Notes: generated from the letters alone by a model not told the origin. DNA of 48,495 bases from Acidobacteriota bacterium (GCA_003224235.1 QHYU01000142.1:1-48495); one strand, 5' to 3'; shown: positions 1-8,999, numbered from the stretch's first letter. Numbers and translations: made by a program.

Positions 1-277
1 CCCCTCCTGCGGGGGTGACCGAGCGCACCCGCGGCACTGCGACCTGCACCGCTCCGCCGCGCAACACCAGCCGCCGCGGCTTCACTCCATGTCGGTAATC
101 GCTGCGCGTGGCCGCGCGCTGGGAGCGCGGCGCTCCCAGCGCCTCCTCCACTTCCTCTTCCAGCACCTGCTCGATCAACTCCCGCATCCGCTCCCGCAGC
201 CTTTGCTCCAAACTCTCCCGCCAGGGGTTGGCCTCCTCTTGGCCCAGGTCCATCGCAGTGCTGCTAGTCTTCCTCAT
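1..277 (-). CDS. IS256/mutator-family transposase, N-terminal part (runs off left edge)
   Basis: The reverse strand from an ATG at 277 reads 92 codons without a stop and leaves the window. Residues 26-46 are a Glu/Arg-rich helix (LIEQVLEEEVEEALGAPRSQ) followed by a basic stretch ending in VLRGGAVQVAVPRVR, which is the typical N-terminal DNA-binding region of IS256-type transposases; the catalytic DDE core would lie to the left of the window. A strong ribosome site (AGAGGAGG) precedes the ATG by about 7 bases. The protein would cut and paste the element that carries it. Intactness of the whole transposase cannot be judged. Confidence 0.85.
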   Translation of the reverse strand, partial: MRKTSSTAMDLGQEEANPWRESLEQRLRERMRELIEQVLEEEVEEALGAPRSQRAATRSDYRHGVKPRRLVLRGGAVQVAVPRVRSVTPAGG

Positions 278-370
278 GGCGTATCCTCCTCTTGCCGAGA
301 CCTCCAGCGAAGAGATCCCGGCTTTGTTTTCAGGAGAATACGCCTTTCACTTTTCTACAGGAATCGGGAC
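1..370 (-). mobile_element. IS256-type insertion sequence, one end only
   Basis: The partial transposase at 1-277 and its upstream flank must belong to an insertion sequence whose outer end lies between the ATG and the FKBP gene stop at 450. The stretch CACTTTTCTACAGGAATC near 350-367 resembles the TGTxxAAAAGT style of IS256-family terminal repeats read from the other strand, so I place the boundary at about 370. Only one end is present, so neither the inverted repeat nor a target duplication can be verified. From there to 449 I see nothing. Confidence 0.4.
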
Positions 371-449
371 AGAACCAGTTTCCCGCCGGAAACCACAGCA
401 AACCCGCCAATGCCGGAACAAGCGCGAATTCGGCGCGCAGGGATAACAT

Positions 450-1271
450 TTAGGGACTCTCTTGGGCAGCTTGGGTTCCCGGTTTGTCTTGGATCGAGAG
501 CAGCTCCACTTCGAAGATGAGCGTAGCGTTCGGCGCGATGCCGCCCACTATGCGCTCTCCATAAGTAAGCTGAGGCGTTATGTAGAGCTTCCACTTGGAA
601 CCTACAGGCATGAGCTGAAGAGCCTCGGACCATCCTTTGATAAGCGACTTGACGGGCAACGTCGCCGGCTGGTTGCGCTTATAGGAGCTGTCGAACTCCG
701 TCCCATCCAGGAGCGTGCCCCGGTAATGACAGACGACCTTGTCACCGAGTGTTGGCTTTTTACCTTGGCCCTGCTTTAGGATCTTGTACTGCAACCCGCT
801 CGACAGCGTCACTACCCCGTCCTTCTTCAAGTTCTCAGCGAAGAATGCCTCTCCCGCCTTCTTGTTTTTCTCCGACAACATCAGCTTGGCGTGCTCGTAG
901 TCCTGTTTCCGCTCTTCCTCGAGTGTTTTCACCGTTGTAGTCACTTCATCGTCGGTCATGAGGAGCTTCTCGCCCGCCAGTGCATCCCTCATAGCTTTTA
1001 CCAACAGGTCCGCGTTGACATCGATCCTTTGCCACCTTAGGCTCCTGCCAAAGTCAGCCCCAATGGCGTAGCTCAGTCTGTCTTTCCGGCTGTGAAACTT
1101 TTGTTTTTCCTGCGGGGCGTTCTTGGTTGCTGCGGCTTGGTCTTCGGTCTTGATCGCGGGGGCCTGCTCCTGGGTCTTGTCCTTGTTTGGAGCCTGCTGC
1201 GAGGCGGCATTTCCGGCGAGCAGCGCCATTCCGACTACCATCATGCATCGGATTCCCAATTGTGAGGTCAT
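450..1271 (-). CDS. Secreted FKBP-type peptidyl-prolyl cis-trans isomerase (Mip/FkpA-like), copy 1
   Basis: This 273-residue protein starts at ATG 1271, preceded by GGAG; a longer in-frame reading upstream overlaps the next gene and lacks a signal peptide. Residues 1-25 form a signal peptide (MMVVGMALLAG core). An FKBP_N-type helical dimerisation segment follows (about 60-150, with KNKKAGEAFFAEN), then an FKBP catalytic domain (about 160-255) with SSGLQYKILKQGQG, GTEFDSSY and the C-terminal ATLIFEVELLSI strand. Such proteins catalyse proline isomerisation and act as periplasmic chaperones. It is a close paralogue of the gene just upstream (gap 52 bp), so the pair is a tandem duplication and probably co-transcribed with the large peroxidase-like gene. 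The partner substrate is unknown; assisting folding of that neighbour is inference. Confidence 0.92.
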   Translation of the reverse strand: MTSQLGIRCMMVVGMALLAGNAASQQAPNKDKTQEQAPAIKTEDQAAATKNAPQEKQKFHSRKDRLSYAIGADFGRSLRWQRIDVNADLLVKAMRDALAGEKLLMTDDEVTTTVKTLEEERKQDYEHAKLMLSEKNKKAGEAFFAENLKKDGVVTLSSGLQYKILKQGQGKKPTLGDKVVCHYRGTLLDGTEFDSSYKRNQPATLPVKSLIKGWSEALQLMPVGSKWKLYITPQLTYGERIVGGIAPNATLIFEVELLSIQDKPGTQAAQESP

Positions 1272-1323
1272 CGACTTGTCTCCACTTGTCAGCGTCTCCG
1301 ACTGTATCCGGCGTATCGGAGCC

Positions 1324-2526
1324 CTACCTTGCCGGGAGGGAACTCCCGGCAGCGGCGGTTTCCCGGATCGAAAGCAGCTCCACCTCAAAGATCAGCGTGG
1401 CGTTCGGGCCGATCCTGCTACGGCGCGGAGCGCGTTCGCCGTAGGCGAGATTGGGGGGAACGAAGAGCTGCCACTTGGAGCCAACGGGCATGAGTTGCAG
1501 GGCCTCCGCCCAACCTTTTATGACTCCGTTCAGCGGGAAGCTGACCGGCCCCTTGCGCTTATAGGAGCTGTCGAACTCCGTGCCGTTGAGGAAGATTCCC
1601 CGGTATTGGCAGACGACCATATCGTCAGCCGTGGGCTTCTTCCCCTCACCCGCTTTGACGATCCTGTACTGCAGCCCGCTCGGCAGGCTCACCACCCCTT
1701 CCTTCTCCTTGTTCTCGGCCAGAAATGCCTCGCCTTCCTTCTTGTTTTTCTCCGCGAGTTCTTTCCTCTCCGAAGCGGCCTGCACGTTCCTTCGGTCGGC
1801 TTGCACTCCAATCAAGGTTGCCCGGACCTGCTCTTCGTTCATGAGCGTTTGGCTGCCGGAGAGTGCGTCCTTAAACCCCTGCATCAGGAGATCCGCGTCC
1901 ACCTCTACCGACTGCTTCTGAAGAGCCTTCGCGACATTCATGCCCACGGCATAACTGAGCTTCTCCTTTTGGCTCTTGAAGGCCGGGGCGTTCTGCGCGG
2001 CGCCGGCTCCATCGGACTTCCCCACTGCGGGTTGAGTGATCTCGACCTGGATGGCCTTGCCCACATACTTCGCCTTGACAACCAATTCCTTGTAAAATCC
2101 CTGCGCAGCTACTTTCAGCTTGCTCTCCCCGGCGCGATGCACGATGATCTTGACTTGATCGCCTTGACTGGGCGATACCGTCACCATCTCCGGGTCTGAC
2201 GGAATCCATTCCGGGCTTGTTTTCGTTGGCTGCCCCTTCGCATCAATAACTTTGGCTCTGGCTTCCACCGTGTCTTGCGCGTTGGCGCCCACGTAAGTGG
2301 GTGCCGAGACCCAGCGCTCTCCCCCATACGTTGAGTCGGTGAGCCGGGGATCCAGTTTGAAGGAAAGCTGGATGCCAGTGATAGTGGAGGCGGGGACGGC
2401 CTTCTCTTCCGGCCCTTTCTGTTTTTCCACAGCCTGAGCATCACCAAACGGCAGCAATGGACCGGCGAGCACCAAGAGTGAGAGAATAATCGTGAACGCC
2501 TTAAGAGTGCTTTGCTTGTTTTCCAT
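1324..2526 (-). CDS. Secreted FKBP-type peptidyl-prolyl isomerase with extra N-terminal Ig-like domain, copy 2
   Basis: The gene encodes 400 residues from ATG 2526, with GGAGAAG as ribosome site. A signal peptide covers about 1-31 (IILSLLVLAGPLLPFGDAQA). Residues 45-165 form an added beta-rich domain (VEARAKVIDAKGQP, VTVSPSQGDQVKIIV) that resembles bacterial Ig-like (Big_2/cadherin-like) modules and is absent from copy 1. Then come the FKBP_N helical part (about 185-280) and the FKBP catalytic domain (about 290-385; GTEFDSSY, MPVGSKWQLFVPP, IFEVELLSI). It should be a periplasmic or surface prolyl isomerase. It lies 81 bp downstream of the peroxidase-like gene, with a strong hairpin in between, and 52 bp upstream of copy 1. 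The Ig-like domain may bind a client or surface; that is inference. Confidence 0.92.
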   Translation of the reverse strand: MENKQSTLKAFTIILSLLVLAGPLLPFGDAQAVEKQKGPEEKAVPASTITGIQLSFKLDPRLTDSTYGGERWVSAPTYVGANAQDTVEARAKVIDAKGQPTKTSPEWIPSDPEMVTVSPSQGDQVKIIVHRAGESKLKVAAQGFYKELVVKAKYVGKAIQVEITQPAVGKSDGAGAAQNAPAFKSQKEKLSYAVGMNVAKALQKQSVEVDADLLMQGFKDALSGSQTLMNEEQVRATLIGVQADRRNVQAASERKELAEKNKKEGEAFLAENKEKEGVVSLPSGLQYRIVKAGEGKKPTADDMVVCQYRGIFLNGTEFDSSYKRKGPVSFPLNGVIKGWAEALQLMPVGSKWQLFVPPNLAYGERAPRRSRIGPNATLIFEVELLSIRETAAAGSSLPAR

Positions 2527-2543
2527 ACTTCTCCATCAGAACT

Positions 2544-2578
2544 GCCCATCCTCTTCCCGGTAGGGGGAGAGGATGGGC
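2544..2578 (-). terminator. Strong intergenic hairpin between peroxidase-like gene and FKBP gene
   Basis: The arms 2544-2558 (gcccatcctcttccc) and 2564-2578 pair over 15 positions with one G:U-type mismatch and a 5-base loop. The hairpin lies 29 bp after the peroxidase-like stop and 18 bp before the FKBP start. No T-run follows on the minus strand, so it is a poor intrinsic terminator; an attenuating or RNA-processing/3'-end-protecting stem is as likely. Confidence 0.5.
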
Positions 2579-2607
2579 ACAGAGAGAAAGAGCCACTAGA
2601 GAGCTGC

Positions 2608-5600
2608 TTAGTGGCAGTACTGTGAAGTCGCAACCGGCGAACAGTCGGGACCTGAGGCCTGCGGGCCCACGAGCCTCTTGTTCGAGATTCCCAGGAAGTT
2701 CGGGATCGCACCCCCGGGGTTGCCCGCCGTGCCCGTCGCCGGAACGTCCAAGAACATGCGACCGCCGGATAGTGCGGGAGCACCACATGCCCGTTGTCCG
2801 GGACCAAACTGACTAGCAGCATCGCACATGGCCCCCGGCTCCACCCCAAAAGTGAAGACCCGACCGCCGGTATTTTCTGGGGCCGTACCATCCAAGGGCA
2901 GGATCAGTTCGGGATGGTCGAAGGGCGCCCGCTCGAACCTCACGCGGTCGTCAGTGAGTTCCAGCAGAAAGTCCACGAGTGCGACCTTCTCCTCCTCTGT
3001 TAGGTTGGATTGTTTCTCAAGACTGAGGTTGATGATGTTGAAGTCTCGGTGCTCGGCGTTAGTGATGGGGTAGTCTCCGCCGCGGACGTAGAAATCAACC
3101 ACCTGCCGCAGCGTCAGCTTGCCGCCGTTGTGGAAGTAGGGGCCGGTTAGCTCCACTTCGCGCAACTGGGGCGCCTTGATGCTGCCGAACCTCCCCACGC
3201 GGTTGACCATGGGCCACGTGCCCATCTCCGGACCGTCACCATTGTTGTAAGACTCATTGAGGACGCCCGCAGGATTGAAGGGACCCAGTGCGTCAATGAA
3301 CCCTTCAGTGATCGCAATGTCCGTGAGCGTGTTGATCCCGGCGTGTATCTCGTCCAACTCCGGCATCGAGTCGCCGACGGGAATTTTATTTGCAAAGGGC
3401 GCCAGGTAAGGAGGCAGCTTGGGATTGACGACGTCGTCGCTCTCCCCCGGGTTGATAAGCTGGTCTTGTGCGGTTTCCTCGAACAAGCCACCACCGTTGC
3501 CGAGACTCGGGTTGAAAGTGACCAGCGCCTGTCCAGGCTCAGTACTGCAATGAGCGCTATCGGCACACGGAGCACCGCCATTTCCGCCAAGGTTCTTCAT
3601 CAGCAGGGCTGCCAGCGACATCGGCCAGCCGAAGGCGTCATTTGCTCCCCGGCCAATGTCGTCGCAACGGCCAACCACATGTGATTGATCTGCCTCACAG
3701 ATTGTCACCCCGAGGTTGTACACACCGTTGTCGAAAAAGGCGGATCCGGCTCCGGTTGAGTCGGGCGTGAACGCCAACACGCCGTTGAAGTTGGTGATTC
3801 CGTCGGGGAACGCCAGACCCTGCGTAATCAACGGGCCCGTGTTGCTGGGAACGATACTCTGGTTGATGATTCGGCGTTCGACTGCGTCTTGTCCGTTCTC
3901 ATTTAACTCCGACTCGAGCAGGAAACCCGTAATCACTCGCGTCATGCCCAGGGGCTCAACAAGCGCTTCATTTCCTGCGGTGATAAACTCCCCAATAAAG
4001 TCCAAAAGTTGAGCCTTGAAGGTAAACGGCATGGTGTTGTCGGTCAGGGTGGCTCCGGCATGGCACTCGCCGCACCGCGCGGCCCTGAAGTTGGGGTTCT
4101 TGAGTGAGAGGTTGGACCCCTGGAAGATATCCAGGCCCAGCAAGGGATCCGGTTGATTCGATCCCGCCGTACGAGTCCCCTTGCAGGGCGCAACCGATAC
4201 GAGCGTTTGCGTAATTACACCCTCGCCTGCATGCGGGAACAGGCAATTGTTGGCATTTGGGTCTGCGAAAGTGGCATCCCGCTTGAAATTTCCTACCTCT
4301 CTAAAGCAGTGCCGTTGAGTCGCGGTGGTACACACAGGCAGCGGGCCAACGAGCCCTGGCTCCCCTACTTCTCCTATGGACTCAAACTGATCCGGATTCT
4401 TGTCCAGAAACTGGTCAAGTGGGGTATTGTCCGGCATCAGGAGGGTTGCCCAGACGGCAACTGACAACCCGAAGAAGAGGGACATGTTGGCTTCCATGTG
4501 AGTGAACTGGTTGGTGTTGGTCGCACTGGCCGCACCGTTCGCAATCGTGAGAAGGTAGTGATCGAACGGGTCGTCATCAGTTGGCAGGCCGGCCGCTAAG
4601 CCCGTTCCGGACGCGCAGTTTGGCGTCAGGGGGTCGGTGGGTGTCCGGCCGTCGGTGTAACACCCGTTGAGGTGGTGGTCGGCGTTCGGCCCGGAATTCG
4701 ACCAGAGATGGGGGTTGAACGCCCTCCGGATCAGACCCGGGTAATTGATGCAAAGGCCCGGCTTGCCAATTGCAGGGGTTCCAGGTGAACGCTCTCTAGC
4801 CAGCAGAGAACCACAAGCCGAACCATTCTGATTGGAGTAGGGTCCGAGCACGCCGTCGGTGGGATCCACCAACTGGTTGGCTAGAGGCGTCACACCGGCC
4901 TGCAGCAGCTTCTTGCCAATCTTGGCCCAGTTGCGTCCATCGAAAGACATCTCGAACTTGCTGAGGGCCGGGCCGGTGGCGAGCGAAGCTATACTGACGA
5001 AGCGGATGATCTGCCGGGTTGCCGTGAGCCCCGTACCGGAGTCCTCGGTTGCGCCCGGCGTGGTGATGAAGACGTGTTTCTGGGGGTCGGCGGCGCCAAA
5101 GACGCTGCCGCCATTGAAGTCATGACGGGCGCGCCCGTCCCAGAAGTTGTCAAAGTTCAGTGCCGCGGCGAAGACTGTGGGAGTGTTGCGGGGCTCCACC
5201 CTTCTGAATTGATTTCCACTTCCGTCTGTGCCTGCGAAGCCCGGAATGGGGTCAACGTTGACACTCGGCGGGATGGTCTCGGTCCTGCGCAGATCCGGCA
5301 GCAATGAGCGTACCAGACCCACGGCGGAGGGAAGACCGAATGACTGGCCGGGACCAGTTCCAATCGGGGGGATGTCCCGGAACATGCCGAAGTGGACGCC
5401 CATGGAGGAGGCGACATCGTTCTGGTCGGTGCCGTCCGGCCTTTGATTGGCGATATTGGCTTTAGCACACACCGTGCGGCTGAAAGGACCTGCAAAGTGA
5501 GGGGCACCGTTCAAGGTCCCGGGCGTGTTTTCCAGCACGCCCGCATTGATGGTTGCCACAATCGGACTACTGCACGCCGGGTCGCCGGCAATCTCGGGGT

Positions 5601-7173
5601 CTCTCAGCTTGTGAATAGGAAAGTCGCTGGCGACCAAGTCGTGATTCGCCCCTTGCAGCGTCGGCGACGATTGGCCGACCTCGAAGAAGAAGTCCGGGCC
5701 TGCAGGCCCCGCCTGTATGTCGTTCGGGTTCATCTGGTTCTTGGTGCGGTTGTCGGCGCCGGCGTGGGCGTGACAGGAGCCGCAGGCCTGGACAGTATCA
5801 CTGCCCACCTGCTGCTCCCAGAACAGGGCCTTGCCCAACACGGCCGCCTTCTGCCTGTTCCTCACGTAATCGTTCTCGTTGGATGGGACGACGTTATTGG
5901 CGTTTGTGTTAACGAGGTAACCCGGGTTTGCCCGATTTCCATAAGGAGGCACCCTCAACGAAGGCTTGCGCAGCCCGTTTGGGCCAGTGCCCCCGGCGCC
6001 AGTCAGGGGATCGCCCCCATTGGCGCGCCGGATGATATTCCCTCTGCCGGCCGGATCGAAAAGTCGCGCGCCCGCCGGAAGGGGGTTCACGGTACACCCC
6101 GGCCTGTACGTCCCGTCGCACTGGCTCGTTATAGCCAACGTCCCGCCGGGGACGGCAGGCCTCGAGTACCCGCTGGGGTTGTTGACGCCGAAGCCGAAAT
6201 AGCTAGGTTCGCCCGTATCGCCACCGCAGATCATCGAGCCTTCCGCAGGGACAACTTCCGTTGTGATGAGGCAAGTAAAGCTAGCCGGATTGGGCGGAAA
6301 GGTCGTCGTGTTGATATCCGGCTTAATTGGGGCGTTGTAGTCAATCTTAGTGTCCTGCACACGAGGGGTGCCCGGCGACACCTGCACGCTCTTGTATGTC
6401 CAAACCCACCTGTTCGGGTCGAATGGACCAGTCGTAACTGGAACACCCTTGGGGTTGTTGGCGGTCTTCGTGCCGGCACACCCGGTTAGCTGGTGCCCTT
6501 GTGGAGTGCTACACTGGACGAGTATATCTGGGACCATCCATGTGCCCCCGGGATAGTTAGGATTTAGCAGCCGCATTTCTTCCCCGTCGGTCGGATTGTA
6601 GTTGAGCGGGTGGAGCAGGAGGGGTGGCAGCGTGACGCCGAAGCCCGGACGGCGGATGACACCGTCGGAGCAGTACGCTGGATAGACCACCGCACTTGGC
6701 GATGGAGTATCCGTACCGTGACCAACTGTGGTGGTGCCCGGCGTAGTCTGCACCAGGGGGTCCGCAGAGGTTAACGACGAGCAAAGCGCCATAAGGTACG
6801 GATCGTCCAGGAGTTGCTCTAGCTCGTTCCAGATGGGAACGCCTTTCAATGAAGCTAACGGAAACTCAGGTTCGAACAAGAACGCACCCTTGAGTTTTGG
6901 GCCCAATTCACTCGGTCCCGAGAACGATCCATTTAATATTGTGCCACCCGATCCCGGGGTGATCTGCTGCTGCTGAGCAGCGGCGGGCATAACGGCCATG
7001 GCGTACGTCAGGAAAACCGCCATCGCGGTCCGGGCCGCACCCAATACTCTGAGCCTCGTAGCTTGCGTGATCCTGGGCCGCCTCCTTACAATGGAGGACT
7101 CCAAGCTCTGGTAACCGATCAAGCGCGAGACCGCCCGGACGTAAGTGTTCAAGGCCAACCAGCTCGTTCTCAT
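2608..7173 (-). CDS. Very large secreted di-heme cytochrome c peroxidase (MauG/CcpA-type) protein
   Basis: The protein has 1521 residues from ATG 7173 (GGAGGG seven bases upstream; a TTG one codon earlier is less well spaced). A signal peptide ends near residue 67 (VMPAAAQ). Two c-type heme motifs are visible: CGSCH at about 464-468 and CGECH at about 1034-1038. Between and after them are family signatures: RNTPTVFAAALNFDNFWDGR (about 662-681) and, near residue 1350, a segment like the C-terminal part of cytochrome c peroxidases (LREVELTGPYFHNGG, LTLRQVVDFYVRGG). Di-heme peroxidases of this family are normally 300-450 residues and reduce hydrogen peroxide or oxidise protein residues in the periplasm. 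Here the first 440 residues and the long inter-heme part are extra and Pro/Gly/Asn-rich. The substrate is unknown. It heads an apparent operon with two FKBP isomerases. Confidence 0.85.
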   Translation of the reverse strand: MRTSWLALNTYVRAVSRLIGYQSLESSIVRRRPRITQATRLRVLGAARTAMAVFLTYAMAVMPAAAQQQQITPGSGGTILNGSFSGPSELGPKLKGAFLFEPEFPLASLKGVPIWNELEQLLDDPYLMALCSSLTSADPLVQTTPGTTTVGHGTDTPSPSAVVYPAYCSDGVIRRPGFGVTLPPLLLHPLNYNPTDGEEMRLLNPNYPGGTWMVPDILVQCSTPQGHQLTGCAGTKTANNPKGVPVTTGPFDPNRWVWTYKSVQVSPGTPRVQDTKIDYNAPIKPDINTTTFPPNPASFTCLITTEVVPAEGSMICGGDTGEPSYFGFGVNNPSGYSRPAVPGGTLAITSQCDGTYRPGCTVNPLPAGARLFDPAGRGNIIRRANGGDPLTGAGGTGPNGLRKPSLRVPPYGNRANPGYLVNTNANNVVPSNENDYVRNRQKAAVLGKALFWEQQVGSDTVQACGSCHAHAGADNRTKNQMNPNDIQAGPAGPDFFFEVGQSSPTLQGANHDLVASDFPIHKLRDPEIAGDPACSSPIVATINAGVLENTPGTLNGAPHFAGPFSRTVCAKANIANQRPDGTDQNDVASSMGVHFGMFRDIPPIGTGPGQSFGLPSAVGLVRSLLPDLRRTETIPPSVNVDPIPGFAGTDGSGNQFRRVEPRNTPTVFAAALNFDNFWDGRARHDFNGGSVFGAADPQKHVFITTPGATEDSGTGLTATRQIIRFVSIASLATGPALSKFEMSFDGRNWAKIGKKLLQAGVTPLANQLVDPTDGVLGPYSNQNGSACGSLLARERSPGTPAIGKPGLCINYPGLIRRAFNPHLWSNSGPNADHHLNGCYTDGRTPTDPLTPNCASGTGLAAGLPTDDDPFDHYLLTIANGAASATNTNQFTHMEANMSLFFGLSVAVWATLLMPDNTPLDQFLDKNPDQFESIGEVGEPGLVGPLPVCTTATQRHCFREVGNFKRDATFADPNANNCLFPHAGEGVITQTLVSVAPCKGTRTAGSNQPDPLLGLDIFQGSNLSLKNPNFRAARCGECHAGATLTDNTMPFTFKAQLLDFIGEFITAGNEALVEPLGMTRVITGFLLESELNENGQDAVERRIINQSIVPSNTGPLITQGLAFPDGITNFNGVLAFTPDSTGAGSAFFDNGVYNLGVTICEADQSHVVGRCDDIGRGANDAFGWPMSLAALLMKNLGGNGGAPCADSAHCSTEPGQALVTFNPSLGNGGGLFEETAQDQLINPGESDDVVNPKLPPYLAPFANKIPVGDSMPELDEIHAGINTLTDIAITEGFIDALGPFNPAGVLNESYNNGDGPEMGTWPMVNRVGRFGSIKAPQLREVELTGPYFHNGGKLTLRQVVDFYVRGGDYPITNAEHRDFNIINLSLEKQSNLTEEEKVALVDFLLELTDDRVRFERAPFDHPELILPLDGTAPENTGGRVFTFGVEPGAMCDAASQFGPGQRACGAPALSGGRMFLDVPATGTAGNPGGAIPNFLGISNKRLVGPQASGPDCSPVATSQYCH

Positions 7174-7563
7174 CAAATTTCCCTCCTGTCAAGATATAAA
7201 CCAACGCACTGTGGGAAGGCCGGCGGAGGATTTGGAAGGAAACCCCAACTCGTCGTAGAATGCGCGCATATTGGGTGATGTCGTTGAGCCAACGCAAGCG
7301 AAGAAGAGCGCATTGCGTCGTTTTTCGCCGTTTTGCGTCTTGCCGGTCAGGCTGGTTGTTGTCTAACAGAAATTCTCAACGTTAATTAAATTTATGATAT
7401 TAATTCGCGTAGATTAACTTTCCCATAGGAGGGTGGTGGACAATGGACAGAGCACATTGTCAAGGAACGGTTCAAATGGCTGAAATCACACGGGGCTAAT
7501 CTCTATTTTTCTCATCCCAACCCGGTTTATCGATGCGCGGGCGCTTCTTGGACGTGCTCGTAA
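7174..7563. other. Intergenic upstream region of the peroxidase-like gene
   Basis: This stretch holds the ribosome site of the peroxidase-like gene and, at 7380-7420, an AT-rich block (ttaattaaatttatgatatt) unlike the GC-rich surroundings, which is a plausible promoter area for it. A short open frame on the plus strand (7429-7560, containing HIVKERFKWLKSHG) might be a gene scrap but has no start or recognisable family. Nothing else is supported. Confidence 0.4.
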
Positions 7564-7941
7564 ACAAGCAAGCCGGGCGCGACGGCGGAGGAGATAAGGC
7601 TCCTGAGGTCGGCAGACTCCCCACGCTTGTCGCCCATTCGTTCTTTGGCCTACTTCCAACCGGTCATCGAGGAACTGCTTTACAACCCCGTTCCCGACAG
7701 CTACCTAGAATATCTGCGGAGCAAAATGAAGCCATTCGCGGCGAGAAGATCAGCAGACGCGGACAGGGTCCGGCCGATGTTCAGAAAAATACGGATTCGG
7801 ATGATCGCTAACACCCCGCCTCGGCACATTAACGGATCGCGTTCACCAGCTCAATTTTTGATGCAGCCGGGTGCAATCAAAACGGGTCCTCAAGTGTCTT
7901 CAGATCCTACCGCTGATCGGAAACCGAAAGCCTGCCAGTGA
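7564..7941 (+). pseudogene. Remnant of an unrecognised protein gene (C-terminal fragment)
   Basis: After an in-frame TAA at 7561 the plus strand is open to a stop at 7939-7941. Residues encoded at about 7600-7740 look like real protein (SPIRSLAYFQPVIEELL, then NPVPDSYLEYLRSKM), with protein-like composition that degrades into low-complexity sequence after about 7750. There is no credible start or ribosome site upstream, only a TTG at 7627. I have the impression of a motif seen in accessory HTH/replication-type proteins but cannot name the family. I read it as a decayed gene end in an eroded region. Confidence 0.35.
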
Positions 7942-8191
7942 CCGAACTCACTGGATCGAACCTGCGCCATGCTCGTCCAGGCGCAGGTCGTGCCCTGGTG
8001 GGGAACGGGGAGACCGGCAGAGTTCAGTCCCAGCGGATTCCACCCCGTCACGGGCACCGCCTACCGGCAGAAGGATAGGCGGGTACGATTACAAAACCGA
8101 GTCGTTTCAACAACCGAGCGGACAACCACACACACTCTCGGGAAATGAGAAATTGGAATTTTTCCTGGATTTGGTGTTCGGGAAATGAACA

Positions 8192-8393
8192 CTAGAGCAG
8201 GTCGCCGTAGACCCGACGCCGGTACTGCCGGTAGCGATACTCCTGGTAGGGGATGCGGGGGCCGGCGATCGCCAGAATCAACGACACTGGAAGCATGAAA
8301 ACAAAGAACTTGACCATCATCCACAGGAAGGGCGCGAAATCGCGATGACCCCCAGACCATCAGTGCCAGCAGGACGACCTTCATGATATCCAT
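8192..8393 (-). pseudogene. Frameshifted gene for a ~66-residue membrane protein
   Basis: From ATG 8393 the minus strand reads MDIMKVVLLALMVWG, then loses its frame at a five-C run (8349-8353 on the plus strand). Dropping one base there restores a continuous frame with two hydrophobic segments (VVLLALMVWG; MMVKFFVFMLPVSLILAIAG) and a basic, Tyr/Arg-rich tail (YQEYRYRQYRRRVYGDLL) ending at a TAG at 8192. The corrected product would be a small inner-membrane protein of unknown role. A one-base error in a homopolymer (sequencing or mutation) is the simplest explanation. No ribosome site was convincing. Confidence 0.45.
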
Positions 8394-8999
8394 TGTCGTT
8401 TCGGAGCAGGCCGTGGGCGTACGCGAGTCGTTCGCGGAGCCTCCGCGGACGGTCTTTTTCCCGGCATTTTGCGTCGAAAACAGGACAAATTGACGCGCTT
8501 TTGCCACCTTTTTGATTGCCTTGTTGGGCGCCAGGATGGCGTCGGCGTCGACGTCGCGCGCCGGCTGCGTGTGACCTGCTCGCCGGCCCGCGACTGACCA
8601 GCGACCGGGCGGCACTGCTGCGCCGCGGATGCGGGCGACTTACTCGTCGGTCAGGTAGGGGTTGCGTTCCCATATCGTGGCCATGATACCTAACGTGGCC
8701 GAGCGGCACCCTGCACCCTGCCCGGCAAGAGCGGCCCGGCGCTACGTGGTCGAAGGCACGTCGCGCTTCGCCAAGGACGTGAGGATTCCCAAAGCACAAG
8801 GGGAGCACTATGGCAGCAAAACAGTGAAGGGTGGCATGAGGGCGGCACCAGAGATCCACGCAGAGATCACGTGAGGATTCCCAAGGAGATCGTCCTGATC
8901 TGGGGTCGGCTGTGGTCGAGTTCGTGGCCGACCACGAGCGAGTCCCCGAGAAGAACCGAGCCTCCAAAGGGTGCTCGAAGGTACGCAGCGGGGCACGTT
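8394..8999. other. Eroded intergenic stretch with no supported gene
   Basis: Open frames here are long on both strands only because the DNA is GC-rich; none has a ribosome site plus recognisable protein. A minus-strand 14-codon scrap at 8642-8683 (MATIWERNPYLTDE, then stop) reads like a natural gene end but stands alone. A 16-bp direct repeat, ACGTGAGGATTCCCAA, occurs at 8777-8792 and 8869-8884. Confidence 0.35.

Noticed and set aside
1123-2199. 358-codon open frame on the plus strand
   Set aside because: It is antisense to the two FKBP genes, has no ribosome site, and its composition is the mirror of their codons; the minus-strand proteins are clearly recognisable.
5392-6489. 365-codon open frame on the plus strand
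   Set aside because: It lies entirely inside the peroxidase-like gene in the opposite direction and resembles no protein family.
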